A stretch of 64,000 nt of DNA from Virgibacillus litoralis. GTDB lineage: Bacteria > Bacillota > Bacilli > Bacillales > Amphibacillaceae. Positions 7,969 through 17,701 of this stretch are shown here, in pieces (positions within the stretch are counted from its first letter, which is position 1; each line of letters starts with the position of its first letter). The stretch covers positions 1 through 64,000 of the forward strand of contig NZ_JAGGKK010000002.1 of the NCBI RefSeq assembly GCF_017873675.1, read 5' to 3'. The position numbers were made by a program, and so were the translations under genes. The notes beneath the pieces were generated by a model. That model saw only the letters and a program-made list of their open reading frames with translations, searched no databases and had not been told where the DNA came from.

Positions 7969-8523
7969 TTAAAGGGATAAGATGTGAAATTTTTGTAAAA
8001 CAATATATAAAATGACAAATGCTATACCAAATATGCTAACAATTTTAAGGTATTTTATATCGAATCGCCGACTTAAAATAAACCATGAAATCACATTCAT
8101 AATCATCACAAATTGCAGAAACCATTGATTAGCAGTAAATAAGGTACTTATATATATCGACATTAAAAGCAGCAGCAGCAGAAAAGTTACTATAGAAAGA
8201 TGATAATAGATAGAAATCTTTTGACTGTATATTCTAGACATCCAATAAGAATATATTACAAATAAAAATAAGGTACTTACTTGTAGTGAAGCACGAAATT
8301 CGGTAAAATAAATAACTAGGAAAGCAAATGGTAATAATAAACTTAACAAAGTTAATTGAATAGCTTTTACGATATTTATTTTTTTCCCAACAATTTCTTC
8401 TTCAACACCCTCACCATTTGTATATATGGCCAAAAGAAAATCACAATACACATCGGGTAGTAAATTATGTTCTTTCCAGTAATGGATTTCTTCAACAACT
8501 GTTGCGATTCGCCTATCCGACAT
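7969..8523 (-). CDS. uncharacterised multi-pass membrane protein
   Basis: ATG 8523 is chosen because a GGGGTGA site lies seven bases upstream; the longer frame begins inside that site. The 184-residue protein has a soluble N-terminal 45 residues (I-H-Y-W-K-E-H-N-L-L-P-D) and then about five hydrophobic helices to the end. The N-terminal piece recalls the short motif that precedes membrane helices in DUF2157-type proteins, but the similarity is weak. It lies between cccA and sigA, where B. subtilis has no such gene. It may be membrane- or respiration-linked by neighbourhood only. No function is assigned. Confidence 0.7.
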   Translation of the reverse strand: MSDRRIATVVEEIHYWKEHNLLPDVYCDFLLAIYTNGEGVEEEIVGKKINIVKAIQLTLLSLLLPFAFLVIYFTEFRASLQVSTLFLFVIYSYWMSRIYSQKISIYYHLSIVTFLLLLLLMSIYISTLFTANQWFLQFVMIMNVISWFILSRRFDIKYLKIVSIFGIAFVILYIVLQKFHILSL

Positions 8524-8559
8524 AAGAATCACCCCGGTGCAGTTATAACCTACAACTAC

Positions 8560-8608
8560 TTAGTTGCACTTATGCAGTAAGAAAGTATCTATACTTTCTT
8601 AACTGCCA
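8560..8608 (+). repeat. dispersed element, copy 2 (right half only)
   Basis: TTAGTTGCACTTATGCAGTA followed by the hairpin arms AAGAAAGTAT and ATACTTTCTTAACTGC. The left hairpin is missing. It lies just downstream of sigA on the minus strand. Its stem may serve as the 3' hairpin of the dnaG-sigA transcript, since no other terminator is visible. Confidence 0.8.
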
Positions 8609-8635
8609 ACAAATGTGCTTAATGACTGAAACGAT

Positions 8636-9757
8636 TTATTCCAAAAAATCTTTTAATCGTTTACTGCGACTAGGATGTCTTAGCTTCCGTAAAGCTTTTG
8701 CTTCAATTTGACGAATTCGTTCTCTTGTAACACCAAACACTTTCCCGACTTCCTCCAGTGTTCTTGTTCGTCCATCATCTAAACCAAAACGCAAACGTAA
8801 TACATTCTCTTCCCGGTCAGTAAGTGTATCTAGAACGTCTTCCAGTTGTTCTTTTAAAAGTTCATAGGCAGCATGATCTGACGGAGAAACTGCTTCCTGA
8901 TCTTCTATAAAATCACCTAAATGGGAGTCATCTTCTTCCCCTATTGGTGTTTCAAGTGAGACTGGCTCCTGAGCAATCTTTAGGATGTCACGAACTTTAT
9001 CAGGAGAAAGTTCCATTTCTTTTCCGATTTCTTCTGGTGTTGGTTCTCTTCCAAGGTCTTGCAACAATTGGCGCTGTACCCGAATAAGTTTGTTAATCGT
9101 TTCAACCATATGGACTGGTATCCGAATTGTTCTCGCTTGGTCCGCGATTGCTCTTGTAATTGCTTGACGAATCCACCATGTAGCGTACGTACTAAACTTA
9201 AAACCTTTACGATAATCGAATTTTTCAACAGCTTTGATAAGACCCATATTACCTTCCTGAATTAAATCAAGAAAAAGCATACCTCGACCAACGTACCGCT
9301 TTGCAATACTAACTACAAGACGCAAGTTAGCTTCAGCCAGACGTCTTTTTGCTTCATCTTCATTATTTTCAATTCGATGAGCTAGATCAATTTCTTCTGC
9401 AGCCGAAAGTAAATCCACTCTCCCTATTTCTTTTAAATACATTCTAACGGGGTCATTTATCTTTATACCGAGTGGTACACTTAAATCATTTAAATCAAAT
9501 TCTTCTTCTTTTGCAATTTGCTGCATCTTAGGGTCTTCCTCTGAATCACCAATAACCTCTACACCTTGCTCTGCCAGGTACCCATAAAATTCATCCATCT
9601 GCTCGGATTCTATCTCGAAATTAGATAAACGATCAGCAACTTCTTCATAAGCCAGTGCTCCGCGCTTTTTCCCTATTTCAAGCAATTGATCTTTTGCTTG
9701 ATCAAGTGTTAGTTCATTTTCATTTTCTTTTGTTTGTGAAGGCTTATTTTCGGCCAT
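8636..9757 (-). CDS. sigA: primary RNA polymerase sigma factor SigA (RpoD)
   Basis: ATG 9757 (M-A-E-N-K) has a GGAGGGGG site upstream; the 9775 start is inside that region. It has 373 residues, the usual size in Bacilli. Region 1.1 is followed by conserved region 2 ([30 protein letters not shown]), region 3, and region 4 with the helix-turn-helix [10 protein letters not shown] ending in K-D-F-L-E. It directs transcription of housekeeping genes. It lies 26 bases after dnaG, forming the conserved dnaG-sigA operon. Nothing is unusual. Confidence 0.97.
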   Translation of the reverse strand: MAENKPSQTKENENELTLDQAKDQLLEIGKKRGALAYEEVADRLSNFEIESEQMDEFYGYLAEQGVEVIGDSEEDPKMQQIAKEEEFDLNDLSVPLGIKINDPVRMYLKEIGRVDLLSAAEEIDLAHRIENNEDEAKRRLAEANLRLVVSIAKRYVGRGMLFLDLIQEGNMGLIKAVEKFDYRKGFKFSTYATWWIRQAITRAIADQARTIRIPVHMVETINKLIRVQRQLLQDLGREPTPEEIGKEMELSPDKVRDILKIAQEPVSLETPIGEEDDSHLGDFIEDQEAVSPSDHAAYELLKEQLEDVLDTLTDREENVLRLRFGLDDGRTRTLEEVGKVFGVTRERIRQIEAKALRKLRHPSRSKRLKDFLE

Positions 9758-9783
9758 GAGTCCCCCTCCTTCCAACTACAATT

Positions 9784-11598
9784 TCAATTTAACTTCTTTA
9801 ACTGCTTTTGCAATTCAATAATTTCCATTGCAATCTTTGCAGCCTTAATTGGGTCATTTTGTTGTTCGGCTAACTTTTGATCTTCTTTAAGTGCTTGAAT
9901 ACTATCTTTACTGCTATTTTCAGCACGAATTATTCGAATATAATCGCTGATTTCCTTATCACTTATATTCTCAAGAACAGGGATCATTGCAACCTCTGTA
10001 ACCAAACGCCTTAAATTTTCATCAGTCAACGCTTCAATAAACATACTTACATCGGCCTGATGACCTTCTTCATAGAATGCATACAAATGTGTAGCAATAA
10101 TTTTATGCTCATCAACATTAAAGGATGCACCTATTTCCTCCTGCACTTTATCAGTAATAGAAGTGTCTTGCAACATATATGCAATAAGCTGTCTTTCTGC
10201 ATTATGAAAAGCTGGTAGTAATTTTTTTGTTTGTTGAAATTGTGGTGCCCTATTAGTATATCTGTTCTTTTCTCTCTTATCCTTACCAATGCTCATCTTT
10301 TGCTGATGGTTCTGGATTTCTTGTGTTAATGATTCCATTGTTACATTATATTCATTACTTATTTCTTTTAAGTAATATTCCCGTTCAACAGAGCTCTCAA
10401 TCATTGCAAGCTGTTTAAGAACACTTTCAATATATTGTATGCGGTCACTTTCAAGACTAAGGTTGAAATCTTTTTTTAAATATCGCATGTAAAAGCTCGT
10501 AAACGTATAACTTGCTTTAATAACCTCATCTTTAAATGCAGTAGCACCAAATTCCTGAATAAAACTATCTGGATCCATGTTTTCCCTTAGATTTGCTATT
10601 TTTACATGACACCCAATTTTCTGTAACAAAACAGCAGCTTTGTATGTTGCTTCAGTGCCTGCATTATCAGCGTCATAACAGATGGTCACTGTATCGACAT
10701 AACGCCTTAATAATTTTGCTTGTGATTCTGTAAGTGAAGTTCCTAAAGTTGCTACAGCATTTTTCACCTCTGCCTGATATGCAGAAATAACATCCATATA
10801 CCCTTCGAATAAAACCACTTCGTTTTGTTTACGAATGTGTTTTTTGGCTAAATCAAAATTGTATAAGATACGCCCCTTTTGAAACAATTCACTTTCGGAG
10901 CTATTTAAATATTTTGGCTCCTGATCTCCAATTGTTCGTCCACCAAAACCTATGGACTTTCCTAAGTGATTCCGAATTGGAAATATGACCCTGCTTCGAA
11001 ACCGATCTGTTACACTATTATCTTCATTTAGAGAAAGTAAACCAGCTTTAACAAGTATCTGTTGATGAAAGCCTTTTTTCTGCAAAAACTCAGCTGTAAA
11101 GTCTTTTACATTTGGTGCAAATCCTAGTTGAAAAACATCAATAGTTTCATCAGTAATACCCCGGTTTTTGAAGTATTGATAGCCCTCTTTACCATCTTTC
11201 GTATATCGTAATAAGTGATGATAAAGTTTAGTAATCCATTCATAAGCAGATAGGATGTTTTGATTTTCTTCCGACATGGATGATTCTTTGTTCATCCCTG
11301 TTTCAGGTAAGTCTACCCCACTTCTATTGGCTAGAAACTTTAGCGCCTCATAAAAAGAGTAATCTTCCATCTCTATTAGAAACGTCAATACATTTCCACC
11401 TTTACCACAACCAAAACAATGAAAAATTTGCTTTTCTTGCGTCACCGAAAAGGATGGAGTATTCTCCCCATGAAATGGACAAAGTCCGAAAAAGTTTCTC
11501 CCCTGTTTTTTTAATTGAACATATTCTCCAATAACATCAACAATATCATTGGATTTACGTACTTCTTCAATTACCTCTTCCGGTATTTGATTTGGCAT
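9784..11598 (-). CDS. dnaG: DNA primase DnaG
   Basis: ATG 11598 (M-P-N-Q-I-P-E-E) matches the B. subtilis N-terminus and follows a GGTGG site; about 604 residues. The CHC2 zinc ribbon uses C40, H43, C61 and C64. The catalytic core has a TOPRIM domain with E-G-Y-M-D-V and Y-D-A-D-N-A-G for Mg2+ binding. The C-terminal third is the helicase-interaction region that contacts DnaC/DnaB helicase. It makes RNA primers for replication. It precedes sigA in one operon. B. subtilis carries yqxD upstream, which is absent here. Confidence 0.96.
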   Translation of the reverse strand: MPNQIPEEVIEEVRKSNDIVDVIGEYVQLKKQGRNFFGLCPFHGENTPSFSVTQEKQIFHCFGCGKGGNVLTFLIEMEDYSFYEALKFLANRSGVDLPETGMNKESSMSEENQNILSAYEWITKLYHHLLRYTKDGKEGYQYFKNRGITDETIDVFQLGFAPNVKDFTAEFLQKKGFHQQILVKAGLLSLNEDNSVTDRFRSRVIFPIRNHLGKSIGFGGRTIGDQEPKYLNSSESELFQKGRILYNFDLAKKHIRKQNEVVLFEGYMDVISAYQAEVKNAVATLGTSLTESQAKLLRRYVDTVTICYDADNAGTEATYKAAVLLQKIGCHVKIANLRENMDPDSFIQEFGATAFKDEVIKASYTFTSFYMRYLKKDFNLSLESDRIQYIESVLKQLAMIESSVEREYYLKEISNEYNVTMESLTQEIQNHQQKMSIGKDKREKNRYTNRAPQFQQTKKLLPAFHNAERQLIAYMLQDTSITDKVQEEIGASFNVDEHKIIATHLYAFYEEGHQADVSMFIEALTDENLRRLVTEVAMIPVLENISDKEISDYIRIIRAENSSKDSIQALKEDQKLAEQQNDPIKAAKIAMEIIELQKQLKKLN

Positions 11599-11610
11599 TT
11601 TTACCACCAT

Positions 11611-11943
11611 GCTTTAATATAGTTCGATACTTGTTAAGAAAATCCTTCATGATTCGACAAAGTTTTTTTAGAAAGTCGAAAAAATTTCCTTCTATGGAGT
11701 ATAAAACTAAGAAGGATTTGTTTAACTTGTTGTATTATTGTACCTCTTGACAGGCTTGTATAAACCCTATGACAAACTATTATAATGCCTATACACTGTA
11801 TTTCTACATAATTGAGCAGTATTCCTTCCTATATCTTAATGTTTTATTTTTCTGAATACGTCAGATGATCAACATTGTATAGTTTATTATTTTATTTTGA
11901 CACAAAAAATAATTATAATACAAAAACGTTATGATTACCATTA
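11611..11943 (-). promoter_or_regulatory. dnaG-sigA upstream region with candidate promoter and hairpins
   Basis: No gene is visible. On the minus strand a TATAAT sits at 11784-11779 with TAGAAA 16 bases upstream, a candidate SigA promoter. Between it and dnaG, TCCTTCTTAG can pair with CATAGAAGGA and is followed by ATTTTTT, which looks like an attenuator. A second stem TTCGAC/GTCGAA follows. Both the promoter and attenuation are inferences from sequence shape. Confidence 0.4.
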
Positions 11944-11976
11944 AAAAACATTCTACTTAATCATAGAATGTTTTTT
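11944..11976 (-). terminator. terminator downstream of yqfL
   Basis: AAAAAACATTCTA (11944-11956) pairs with TAGAATGTTTTTT (11964-11976). The symmetric A/T tails would allow termination in both directions. It lies 14 bases past the yqfL stop. Confidence 0.85.
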
Positions 11977-11989
11977 AAGATAATTAAAG

Positions 11990-12793
11990 CTATTTTTTAA
12001 CCATATGAGAAATAATATTGGCTGTCTCTTCCACAGCTTTATTGGATACATCTATAGTTCTGCATCCAATCTTATTAACTAAATCATCAAAACACTCTAG
12101 CTCCTGGTGTATTCTTTCCATATTCGCGTATGTTGCTTGGTCACCGAGTCCCAATGCCTTTAATCTTTCTCTTCTTATTTCATTGAGTTTTTCAGGGCTT
12201 ATTTGCAAGCCAATACACTTTCTCGGATCTACTTCGTATAACTCCTCAGGTGGATCAACTTCAGGAACAATTGGTACATTGGCAACCTTCAGCCTTTTAT
12301 GTGCTAAATACTGTGATAAAGGGGTCTTTGATGTGCGTGAAACACCAATTAATATAATATCAGCTCTGGCAATACCACGTGGATCCCTACCATCGTCGTA
12401 TTTAACCGCAAATTCAATTGCTTCCACACGTTTAAAATAGTCTTCATCTAATTTATGGACTAATCCAGGCTCAAGGCGCGGGTTATGATCAAAGAATTTT
12501 TCCATTGCATCCATCATTGGACCCATAATATCAATTGCTTGAATATCTTTTTCTTTTGCCTTTGTATTTAAATATTTACGTAGAATTGGGTCTACGAGCG
12601 TGAATCCGATAATACCTTGCTTTTCTTGTACAATTTGTACGGTTTCATCAATCGTTTTTTTGTCCTCTACATACTGCACTCGCTGTATATTATATTCCCC
12701 ATTATTAAATTGACTCAAACCTGCTTTTATTACTAATTCAGCAGTTTCTCCAACGGAATCGGACAAAACATAAACTAGTGGCTTCTCACCCAT
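11990..12793 (-). CDS. yqfL: pyruvate phosphate dikinase regulatory protein family (YqfL, DUF299)
   Basis: A 267-residue protein starting [14 protein letters not shown]. It has the kinase/pyrophosphorylase P-loop G-V-S-R-T-S-K-T (150-157) and the G-R-D-P-R-G block. Known members phosphorylate PEP synthase or pyruvate phosphate dikinase with ADP and reverse this with phosphate. In B. subtilis YqfL is linked to CcpN in control of gluconeogenesis. Here it lies 14 bases downstream of ccpN and is almost certainly in one operon with it. No target dikinase is in the window, so the exact substrate is unproven. Confidence 0.9.
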   Translation of the reverse strand: MGEKPLVYVLSDSVGETAELVIKAGLSQFNNGEYNIQRVQYVEDKKTIDETVQIVQEKQGIIGFTLVDPILRKYLNTKAKEKDIQAIDIMGPMMDAMEKFFDHNPRLEPGLVHKLDEDYFKRVEAIEFAVKYDDGRDPRGIARADIILIGVSRTSKTPLSQYLAHKRLKVANVPIVPEVDPPEELYEVDPRKCIGLQISPEKLNEIRRERLKALGLGDQATYANMERIHQELECFDDLVNKIGCRTIDVSNKAVEETANIISHMVKK

Positions 12794-12807
12794 GGTTCGG
12801 CTCCTCT

Positions 12808-13437
12808 CTATAAATGCTCATCCATTATTAACTCCACAAACGCTTTCGTTATCGTGGTTTTCGTAATACGTCCTACAATTTCTAAGCCATTTTCAGTATC
12901 TTTGATGACAGGCAGCCCATCAATTTGTTTATCAATCAGCTTCTTTGCAGCATCTATCATTAAATCTTCCCGATAACATATAGTAATATTAGGCATTCGC
13001 GTCATAATAATATGTACCGGTACAGCGTTTAAATCCTGATTTCCAATGCTCGCTCTCAATAAGTCTTTTCTAGATAAAACACCTATTAGACACGCATTAT
13101 TATCTACCACAAAAAGCGTTCCAACATCTTCTAAAAACATTGTTGAAATAGCATCATAAACAGAAGCATCTTCTTTAACAACTATAGGGACTGACTGGTA
13201 TTCCTGTACTTTAAATTGCTTAATCTTTTCGGTCAGTAGTTCAGTTCCGGTCTTACCTGTATAAAAATACCCTACCCGTGGTCTCGCATCAAGAAAACCA
13301 GCCATGGTCAATATAGCTAAATCTGGTCGTAATGTTGCTCTTGTTAAGCCTAGACGTTCGGCTATATTCTCACCCGTAATTGGCCCATTTTCCTTAACAA
13401 TTACAATAATTTGCTCTTGTCTATTTGATAACTCCAC
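12808..13437 (-). CDS. ccpN: transcriptional repressor CcpN (HTH plus CBS pair)
   Basis: GTG 13437 (V-E-L-S-N-R-Q) is favoured by AGGTGGTG five bases upstream; 209 residues. An N-terminal winged helix-turn-helix (about 1-60, with [10 protein letters not shown]) is followed by two CBS domains (about 75-135 and 140-205) with G-V-L-S-R-K-D-L-L and I-D-G-L-P-V-I. CBS pairs bind adenine nucleotides, fitting CcpN's response to ATP/ADP. It represses gluconeogenic genes (gapB, pckA) on glycolytic substrates. Upstream of yqfL, as in B. subtilis. Confidence 0.9.
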   Translation of the reverse strand: MELSNRQEQIIVIVKENGPITGENIAERLGLTRATLRPDLAILTMAGFLDARPRVGYFYTGKTGTELLTEKIKQFKVQEYQSVPIVVKEDASVYDAISTMFLEDVGTLFVVDNNACLIGVLSRKDLLRASIGNQDLNAVPVHIIMTRMPNITICYREDLMIDAAKKLIDKQIDGLPVIKDTENGLEIVGRITKTTITKAFVELIMDEHL

Positions 13438-13574
13438 TTTTTCACCACCTAACAACTCAATGTGACATACTATTTATTAAATATTATAGACTAAATATAG
13501 TGAAAAAGAAATAATGTTATCTTAAAATACTGAGCTGAGAATTTCTATATAAATGCCTTTTTACACTTGCATGA

Positions 13575-15659
13575 TTAAAATTGCTGCTTCCACTCAATTA
13601 AGGATAAATCAGCATAGTCGTAAGTTAATGTCGCTATTAGATTCAAGAGTGAAAGTCGATTATTACGTATTTTTTCATCGTCCGCCATAACCATGTTATG
13701 CTCAAAGAAATTGTGAATTGGCCCTGCCAATTTCCCTAGGTGCAGCAGAGCATCCTCAGCTTGCTGGTTACTATTAGAATCAATATAAGAATCCTTTACT
13801 TCCAAATAAACCTGATACAATTCCTTTTCGGAAGGTGTTTCAAAAAGGTCCGGGTTAATAGTAGTTTGATTCGTTTTCTTGGACAGGTTAATTACTCTGA
13901 CAAGTGCTTCTTGAATAGATTTAAAATCATGATCGCTTCGTTTGCGGGATAAAGTATTTGCTTTTGCTAACGTATAAGCGATAACACCTATTTCTTGATG
14001 CAATACAGATTGAATAATATCTTGCTCAGCCTTTACTTCCTTAAGTATATACGTGGCACGCAGCCCAAAGAACTGTTCCAATTCATTTCTCAATTTATTG
14101 ATATTATTTTGTTCAATCGCCTGATTATAGAAAAGATTCTGTGTTAAATCCAGTAATGATTCAACCGTAACATTCCATTTATTTTCTTTTAATATTTTCA
14201 AGATACCTACCGATTGACGTCTAAGACCATAAGGATCTTGTGAACCAGTTGGTATTAATCCTACTGAAATACAACCTACTATCGTATCCAGTTTATCAGC
14301 GATGCTTACAATAGCACCTTCAATAGTCTCCGGTAAACGATCATCAGCATGAACTGGTAAATAATGATCAGCAACTGCTTTAGCAACTTCTTTTGCCTCA
14401 CCAAAATTTAGTGCATAAGTTTGTCCGATAATTCCTTGTAGCTCGGTGAATTCATTCACCATATTTGTAGGCAAATCAAACTTGCAGATTTCAGCAGCCC
14501 TGACTGCTTTTTCTTTTGTTTCTTCATCAAGATTAAGCTGTTTTGCCAGTTGTTCTGTAATTTTAACAACACGTGATACTTTATCACTTATTGTTCCTAA
14601 TTTTTCTTGAAAAACAACTCGCTCCAACTTCTCCAAATAATAATTTATAGAATGTTTTTGGTCTTCTTCAAAGAAGAATTGTGCATCAGATAATCTGGCA
14701 TGTAATACCTTTTCGTTACCTTTAATTACAGTTTTTAAAGCTTTGCTATCACCGTTTCGTACGCCAACAAAGTAAGACAGCAATTCTCCGCTCTTCGACT
14801 TGACAGGAAAATATCGCTGGTGCTCTTTCATAGAAATGATTAACACATCTGATGGTAACTTTAAAAAGGACTCTTCATATGACCCAATAAATACTGTTGG
14901 GTACTCAACGAGATTACGTACCTCATTCAACAAACTATTATCAATTGGTATTTGAAATCCATATTCTTTTTCTATTTGTTTTATTCCCTCTGTAATTAAA
15001 TGTTCACGTTCATTTGGATCTGATATAACGTAATTATCTTTCAGTTCAAATTGATAGTCTGATGGTGATTTTAAAATGATTTTGCTTCCTAAAAACCGAT
15101 GTCCGAATGTAAAATTACTTGTTCTAACATCAGCAATTTCAAAAGGTATAACTTGATCTTCATATAATGCAGCAATCCAGCGAATTGGACGTGCATATCG
15201 CAGGCTTTGTTCGGCCCAGCGCATATTTTTTGGGAATTGAAGAGATTCTATAATTCCTTTGAATGTAGGAAGTAAGTCGAAAGTATCTTTACCGATAATC
15301 TGTTTTTTGACAAAAATATATGTTGTCCCTTTAATATCCTTAGTATAAATATCTTCTACAGTCTTCCCTTGACCTTTTGTGAATCCAATTGCTGCTTTCG
15401 TCCAGCTTCCTTCATCATCTTTTGCTATCGTAACAGCTGGCCCTTTCACTTCTTCTTCAAGTGATGTTTGCATTTCGGCAACATCTTTAATTAAAACGGC
15501 CAGTCTTCTTGGTGTTGAAAATGAAGTAATCGAATCATACGAAATACGTAACTCGTCAAGCCAATCTTTTGTTTTACTAATAAGTTGACTTTCCGCTTTA
15601 TCAATAAAACGCGCTGGCAATTCTTCCAGGCCGATTTCAAACAATACATCTTTAGCCAT
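13575..15659 (-). CDS. glyS: glycyl-tRNA synthetase beta subunit
   Basis: A 694-residue protein beginning D-V-L-F-E-I-G-L-E-E-L-P-A-R-F, the typical GlyS N-terminus. Further blocks are G-P-A-V, R-Y-A-R-P-I-R-W-I, S-M-K-E-H-Q-R-Y-F and D-P-Y-G-L-R-R-Q. The C-terminal part is an anticodon-binding domain with V-M-A-D-D-E-K-I-R-N-N-R-L. It forms the alpha2-beta2 bacterial enzyme with GlyQ and charges tRNA-Gly. The ATG overlaps the glyQ stop by one base (TAATG), so the subunits are translationally coupled. Expression is set by the T-box upstream of glyQ. Confidence 0.97.
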   Translation of the reverse strand: MAKDVLFEIGLEELPARFIDKAESQLISKTKDWLDELRISYDSITSFSTPRRLAVLIKDVAEMQTSLEEEVKGPAVTIAKDDEGSWTKAAIGFTKGQGKTVEDIYTKDIKGTTYIFVKKQIIGKDTFDLLPTFKGIIESLQFPKNMRWAEQSLRYARPIRWIAALYEDQVIPFEIADVRTSNFTFGHRFLGSKIILKSPSDYQFELKDNYVISDPNEREHLITEGIKQIEKEYGFQIPIDNSLLNEVRNLVEYPTVFIGSYEESFLKLPSDVLIISMKEHQRYFPVKSKSGELLSYFVGVRNGDSKALKTVIKGNEKVLHARLSDAQFFFEEDQKHSINYYLEKLERVVFQEKLGTISDKVSRVVKITEQLAKQLNLDEETKEKAVRAAEICKFDLPTNMVNEFTELQGIIGQTYALNFGEAKEVAKAVADHYLPVHADDRLPETIEGAIVSIADKLDTIVGCISVGLIPTGSQDPYGLRRQSVGILKILKENKWNVTVESLLDLTQNLFYNQAIEQNNINKLRNELEQFFGLRATYILKEVKAEQDIIQSVLHQEIGVIAYTLAKANTLSRKRSDHDFKSIQEALVRVINLSKKTNQTTINPDLFETPSEKELYQVYLEVKDSYIDSNSNQQAEDALLHLGKLAGPIHNFFEHNMVMADDEKIRNNRLSLLNLIATLTYDYADLSLIEWKQQF

Positions 15660-16537
15660 TATTCTGCCTCCTTTGTCAACATAGGAAATCCTAACCGTTC
15701 ACGTTCTGCCACGTAAGCTTTAGCAATACTCCTAGCTAGGTTTCGTATTCTCGAAATATATCCTGTTCGTTCTGTTACTGAAATGACACCCTTAGCATCA
15801 AGTAAATTAAATGTATGCGAGCATTTTAATACATAATCATAGGATGGAAATACCAATCCTTTTTCCATTGTAGCCTTAGCTTCATTTTCATACATGGAAA
15901 ATAACTTAAATAGCATGTCTGTATTAGACTCTTCAAATGTATATTTAGAATGTTCGTATTCAGGCTGAAAAAAGATATCTTTAACCGTTACACCATCTGT
16001 CCACTCCAAATTAAATACATTTTCTTTATCTTGAATATACGATGCCAAACGTTCAATCCCATACGTTAGTTCAACGGTTACTGGACTTGCTTCAAGTCCG
16101 CCAATTTGCTGAAAGTATGTAAATTGTGTTATTTCCATTCCGTCCAGCCATACTTCCCATCCTAGTCCTGCAGCACCCAGAGTTGGGTTTTCCCAATTAT
16201 CCTCTACAAATCGAATGTCATGCTCAAACGGATTAATTCCAAGTGCTTTTAAAGAATCTAAATACAGTTCTTGAATATTGTCTGGTGACGGCTTCATAAT
16301 TACTTGGAATTGATGATGCTGATAAAGTCGGTTTGGATTTTGACCATATCGGCCATCTGCTGGTCTTCTTGATGGCTCAACATACGCTACATTCCACGGT
16401 TCTGGACCTAGACTTCTTAACAATGTCATTGGAGACATTGTTCCAGCTCCCTTTTCAACGTCATAAGCTTGCATCAATATACAATTTTGGTCTGACCAAT
16501 ATTTTTGTAAGGTTAAAATCATTTCTTGAATTGTCAT
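15659..16537 (-). CDS. glyQ: glycyl-tRNA synthetase alpha subunit
   Basis: A 292-residue class II synthetase catalytic subunit. Recognisable blocks are the N-terminal [31 protein letters not shown] (motif 2 region), [17 protein letters not shown] and G-I-E-R-L. It activates glycine and transfers it to tRNA-Gly together with GlyS. It is the first gene of the glyQS operon, preceded by a T-box leader and a strong SigA-type promoter. Full length, no anomalies. Confidence 0.97.
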   Translation of the reverse strand: MTIQEMILTLQKYWSDQNCILMQAYDVEKGAGTMSPMTLLRSLGPEPWNVAYVEPSRRPADGRYGQNPNRLYQHHQFQVIMKPSPDNIQELYLDSLKALGINPFEHDIRFVEDNWENPTLGAAGLGWEVWLDGMEITQFTYFQQIGGLEASPVTVELTYGIERLASYIQDKENVFNLEWTDGVTVKDIFFQPEYEHSKYTFEESNTDMLFKLFSMYENEAKATMEKGLVFPSYDYVLKCSHTFNLLDAKGVISVTERTGYISRIRNLARSIAKAYVAERERLGFPMLTKEAE

Positions 16538-16563
16538 CTTTTACAACCTCCATATTTACCTTA

Positions 16564-16635
16564 TTAGAAAAATTGACTTATCGCCAAGCTTTAATGGCGA
16601 AAGCCTACGTTACACTTATGCAGTATCTTAACTGC
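16564..16635 (+). repeat. dispersed element, copy 3 (internally deleted)
   Basis: Begins TTAGAAAAATTGACTTATCG and carries TTACACTTATGCAGTA. Its right hairpin is collapsed to GCAGTATCTTAACTGC, missing the A-A-G-A-A-A-G arm. It sits inside the glyQ leader, between the T-box terminator and the glyQ start, and so is part of the read-through mRNA. Confidence 0.8.
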
Positions 16636-16641
16636 TTGAAT

Positions 16642-16688
16642 AAAAAAACCGTCCCTATGTCATTTAAAATGACATAGGGACGGTTTTT
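16642..16688 (-). terminator. T-box controlled terminator hairpin of glyQS
   Basis: AAAAACCGTCCCTATGTCAT pairs with ATGACATAGGGACGGTTTTT, an unusually long (about 20 bp) perfect stem. On the minus strand it ends in a T-run. Its 5' arm can compete with the antiterminator that contains the T-box sequence at 16693-16706. Confidence 0.93.
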
Positions 16689-16860
16689 ATACCGCGGTTC
16701 CACCCTACTTGCTCTATACAAGAGCCACTTTATACCGTTTGCTCAGAAGCGCCATTCCTTATCGTCCTATTATCCAGCTTCCACTATTCTGGACTCGCTC
16801 AAAATAGCAATCAATAAGTACTATTCTCCCTCAACACAATTAAGTATTAATTCGAAATAT
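16642..16860 (-). promoter_or_regulatory. glycine T-box riboswitch leader
   Basis: The minus strand carries the invariant T-box AGGGTGGAACCGCG at 16706-16693. Upstream is a Stem I region with GAGGGAGAATAGTACTT, the apical segment GAGTCCAGAATAGTGGAAGC, and GAATGGCGCTTCTGAGC, where GGC (16753-16751) is a Gly codon in specifier position. Uncharged tRNA-Gly should pair with the specifier and with the T-box bulge, favouring the antiterminator over the terminator at 16642-16688. The T-box identity is seen in the sequence; the precise specifier is inferred from context and the glyQS genes it controls. Confidence 0.92.
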
Positions 16861-16866
16861 GTACAA

Positions 16867-16896
16867 ATAATACTGTATTAACACCGACTTTGTCAA
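16867..16896 (-). promoter_or_regulatory. SigA-type promoter of glyQS
   Basis: TTGACA (16896-16891), 18-base spacer, TATTAT (16872-16867). It is placed correctly to start the T-box leader near 16860. The -35 box lies a few bases beyond the recO stop codon. Confidence 0.8.
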
Positions 16897-16906
16897 CAAA
16901 TGTAGT

Positions 16907-17656
16907 TTATTTTAATTTATCCAATTGATTTAAAAATCGTTTGGATTTAAGATAATAGCCGCCATATTGGTCGTAATAGGCATCTATTAACTGTCGCAAT
17001 AAATTTTTATTTGCTGGTTTTACTGATATTTTACCAACCCTTTCCAGCCCTACACTTACAAAGATATGCAACAATTTTGCTATATTATCTGGCAGCATAA
17101 TTGCTTCTGAGTCAATATGTTTACATCGCGAACAAAGTAAACCACCCTCAGATATTGAAAAATATAAAGGACTATCTCTTCTGCCACAACTCACACAATT
17201 ACTTACTGTCGGTGCAAATCCGCCTTTTGCAAATAATTTTAACTCATACATCATCATTGGAATATCTGCATCTGTATCATCATGTTCAGCAATCCAGGAT
17301 AACGTCTGGTATAGTTGGTCAAATAAATAATTATCCGGTAAATGTGAATCAACTAGTTTATCGGTTAACTCAACGATATATGCGGCATAAGCTGTCTTAA
17401 TTATATCTTCCCGGATAAACCGGAGCGAATCAACTACATCTCCTTGTTGAATCGTACTTAATCCCGAATTGATATAGATAAAAAATTCACCAAGAATGAA
17501 TGGCTGCGTAACTGCAGCCATTCTGCTTTTTGGTTTCTTGGCTCCTCTGGCAATTGCAGAGATTTTACCTAGTTTATTACTATAAATCGTAACAATTTTA
17601 TGTGATTCACTGTAATCTTGCGTTTTAATGACAATACCTTTCATTTTTTCAAGCAA
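16907..17656 (-). CDS. recO: DNA repair protein RecO
   Basis: TTG start at 17656 (M-L-E-K-M-K-G-I-V-I-K) has AGGTGAT upstream and aligns with the B. subtilis N-terminus; an ATG four codons on is the alternative. The 249-residue protein has an N-terminal OB-fold (about 1-80) with A-R-G-A-K-K-P-K-S-R, a helical C-terminal domain, and a zinc motif C154-x2-C157 ... C175-x2-C178. RecO loads RecA on SSB-coated DNA with RecR. It follows yqzL closely, as in B. subtilis. Confidence 0.95.
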   Translation of the reverse strand: MLEKMKGIVIKTQDYSESHKIVTIYSNKLGKISAIARGAKKPKSRMAAVTQPFILGEFFIYINSGLSTIQQGDVVDSLRFIREDIIKTAYAAYIVELTDKLVDSHLPDNYLFDQLYQTLSWIAEHDDTDADIPMMMYELKLFAKGGFAPTVSNCVSCGRRDSPLYFSISEGGLLCSRCKHIDSEAIMLPDNIAKLLHIFVSVGLERVGKISVKPANKNLLRQLIDAYYDQYGGYYLKSKRFLNQLDKLK

Positions 17657-17701
17657 ATAGTATCACCTTCTTAGGTCAAACCATTGAAAAATCCCCATGT
17701 A

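Noticed and set aside
11914-11934. TTGACA followed closely by TATAAT on the plus strand near 11.9 kb
   Set aside because: The spacing is only about 11 bases, too short for a SigA promoter, and no plus-strand gene follows.
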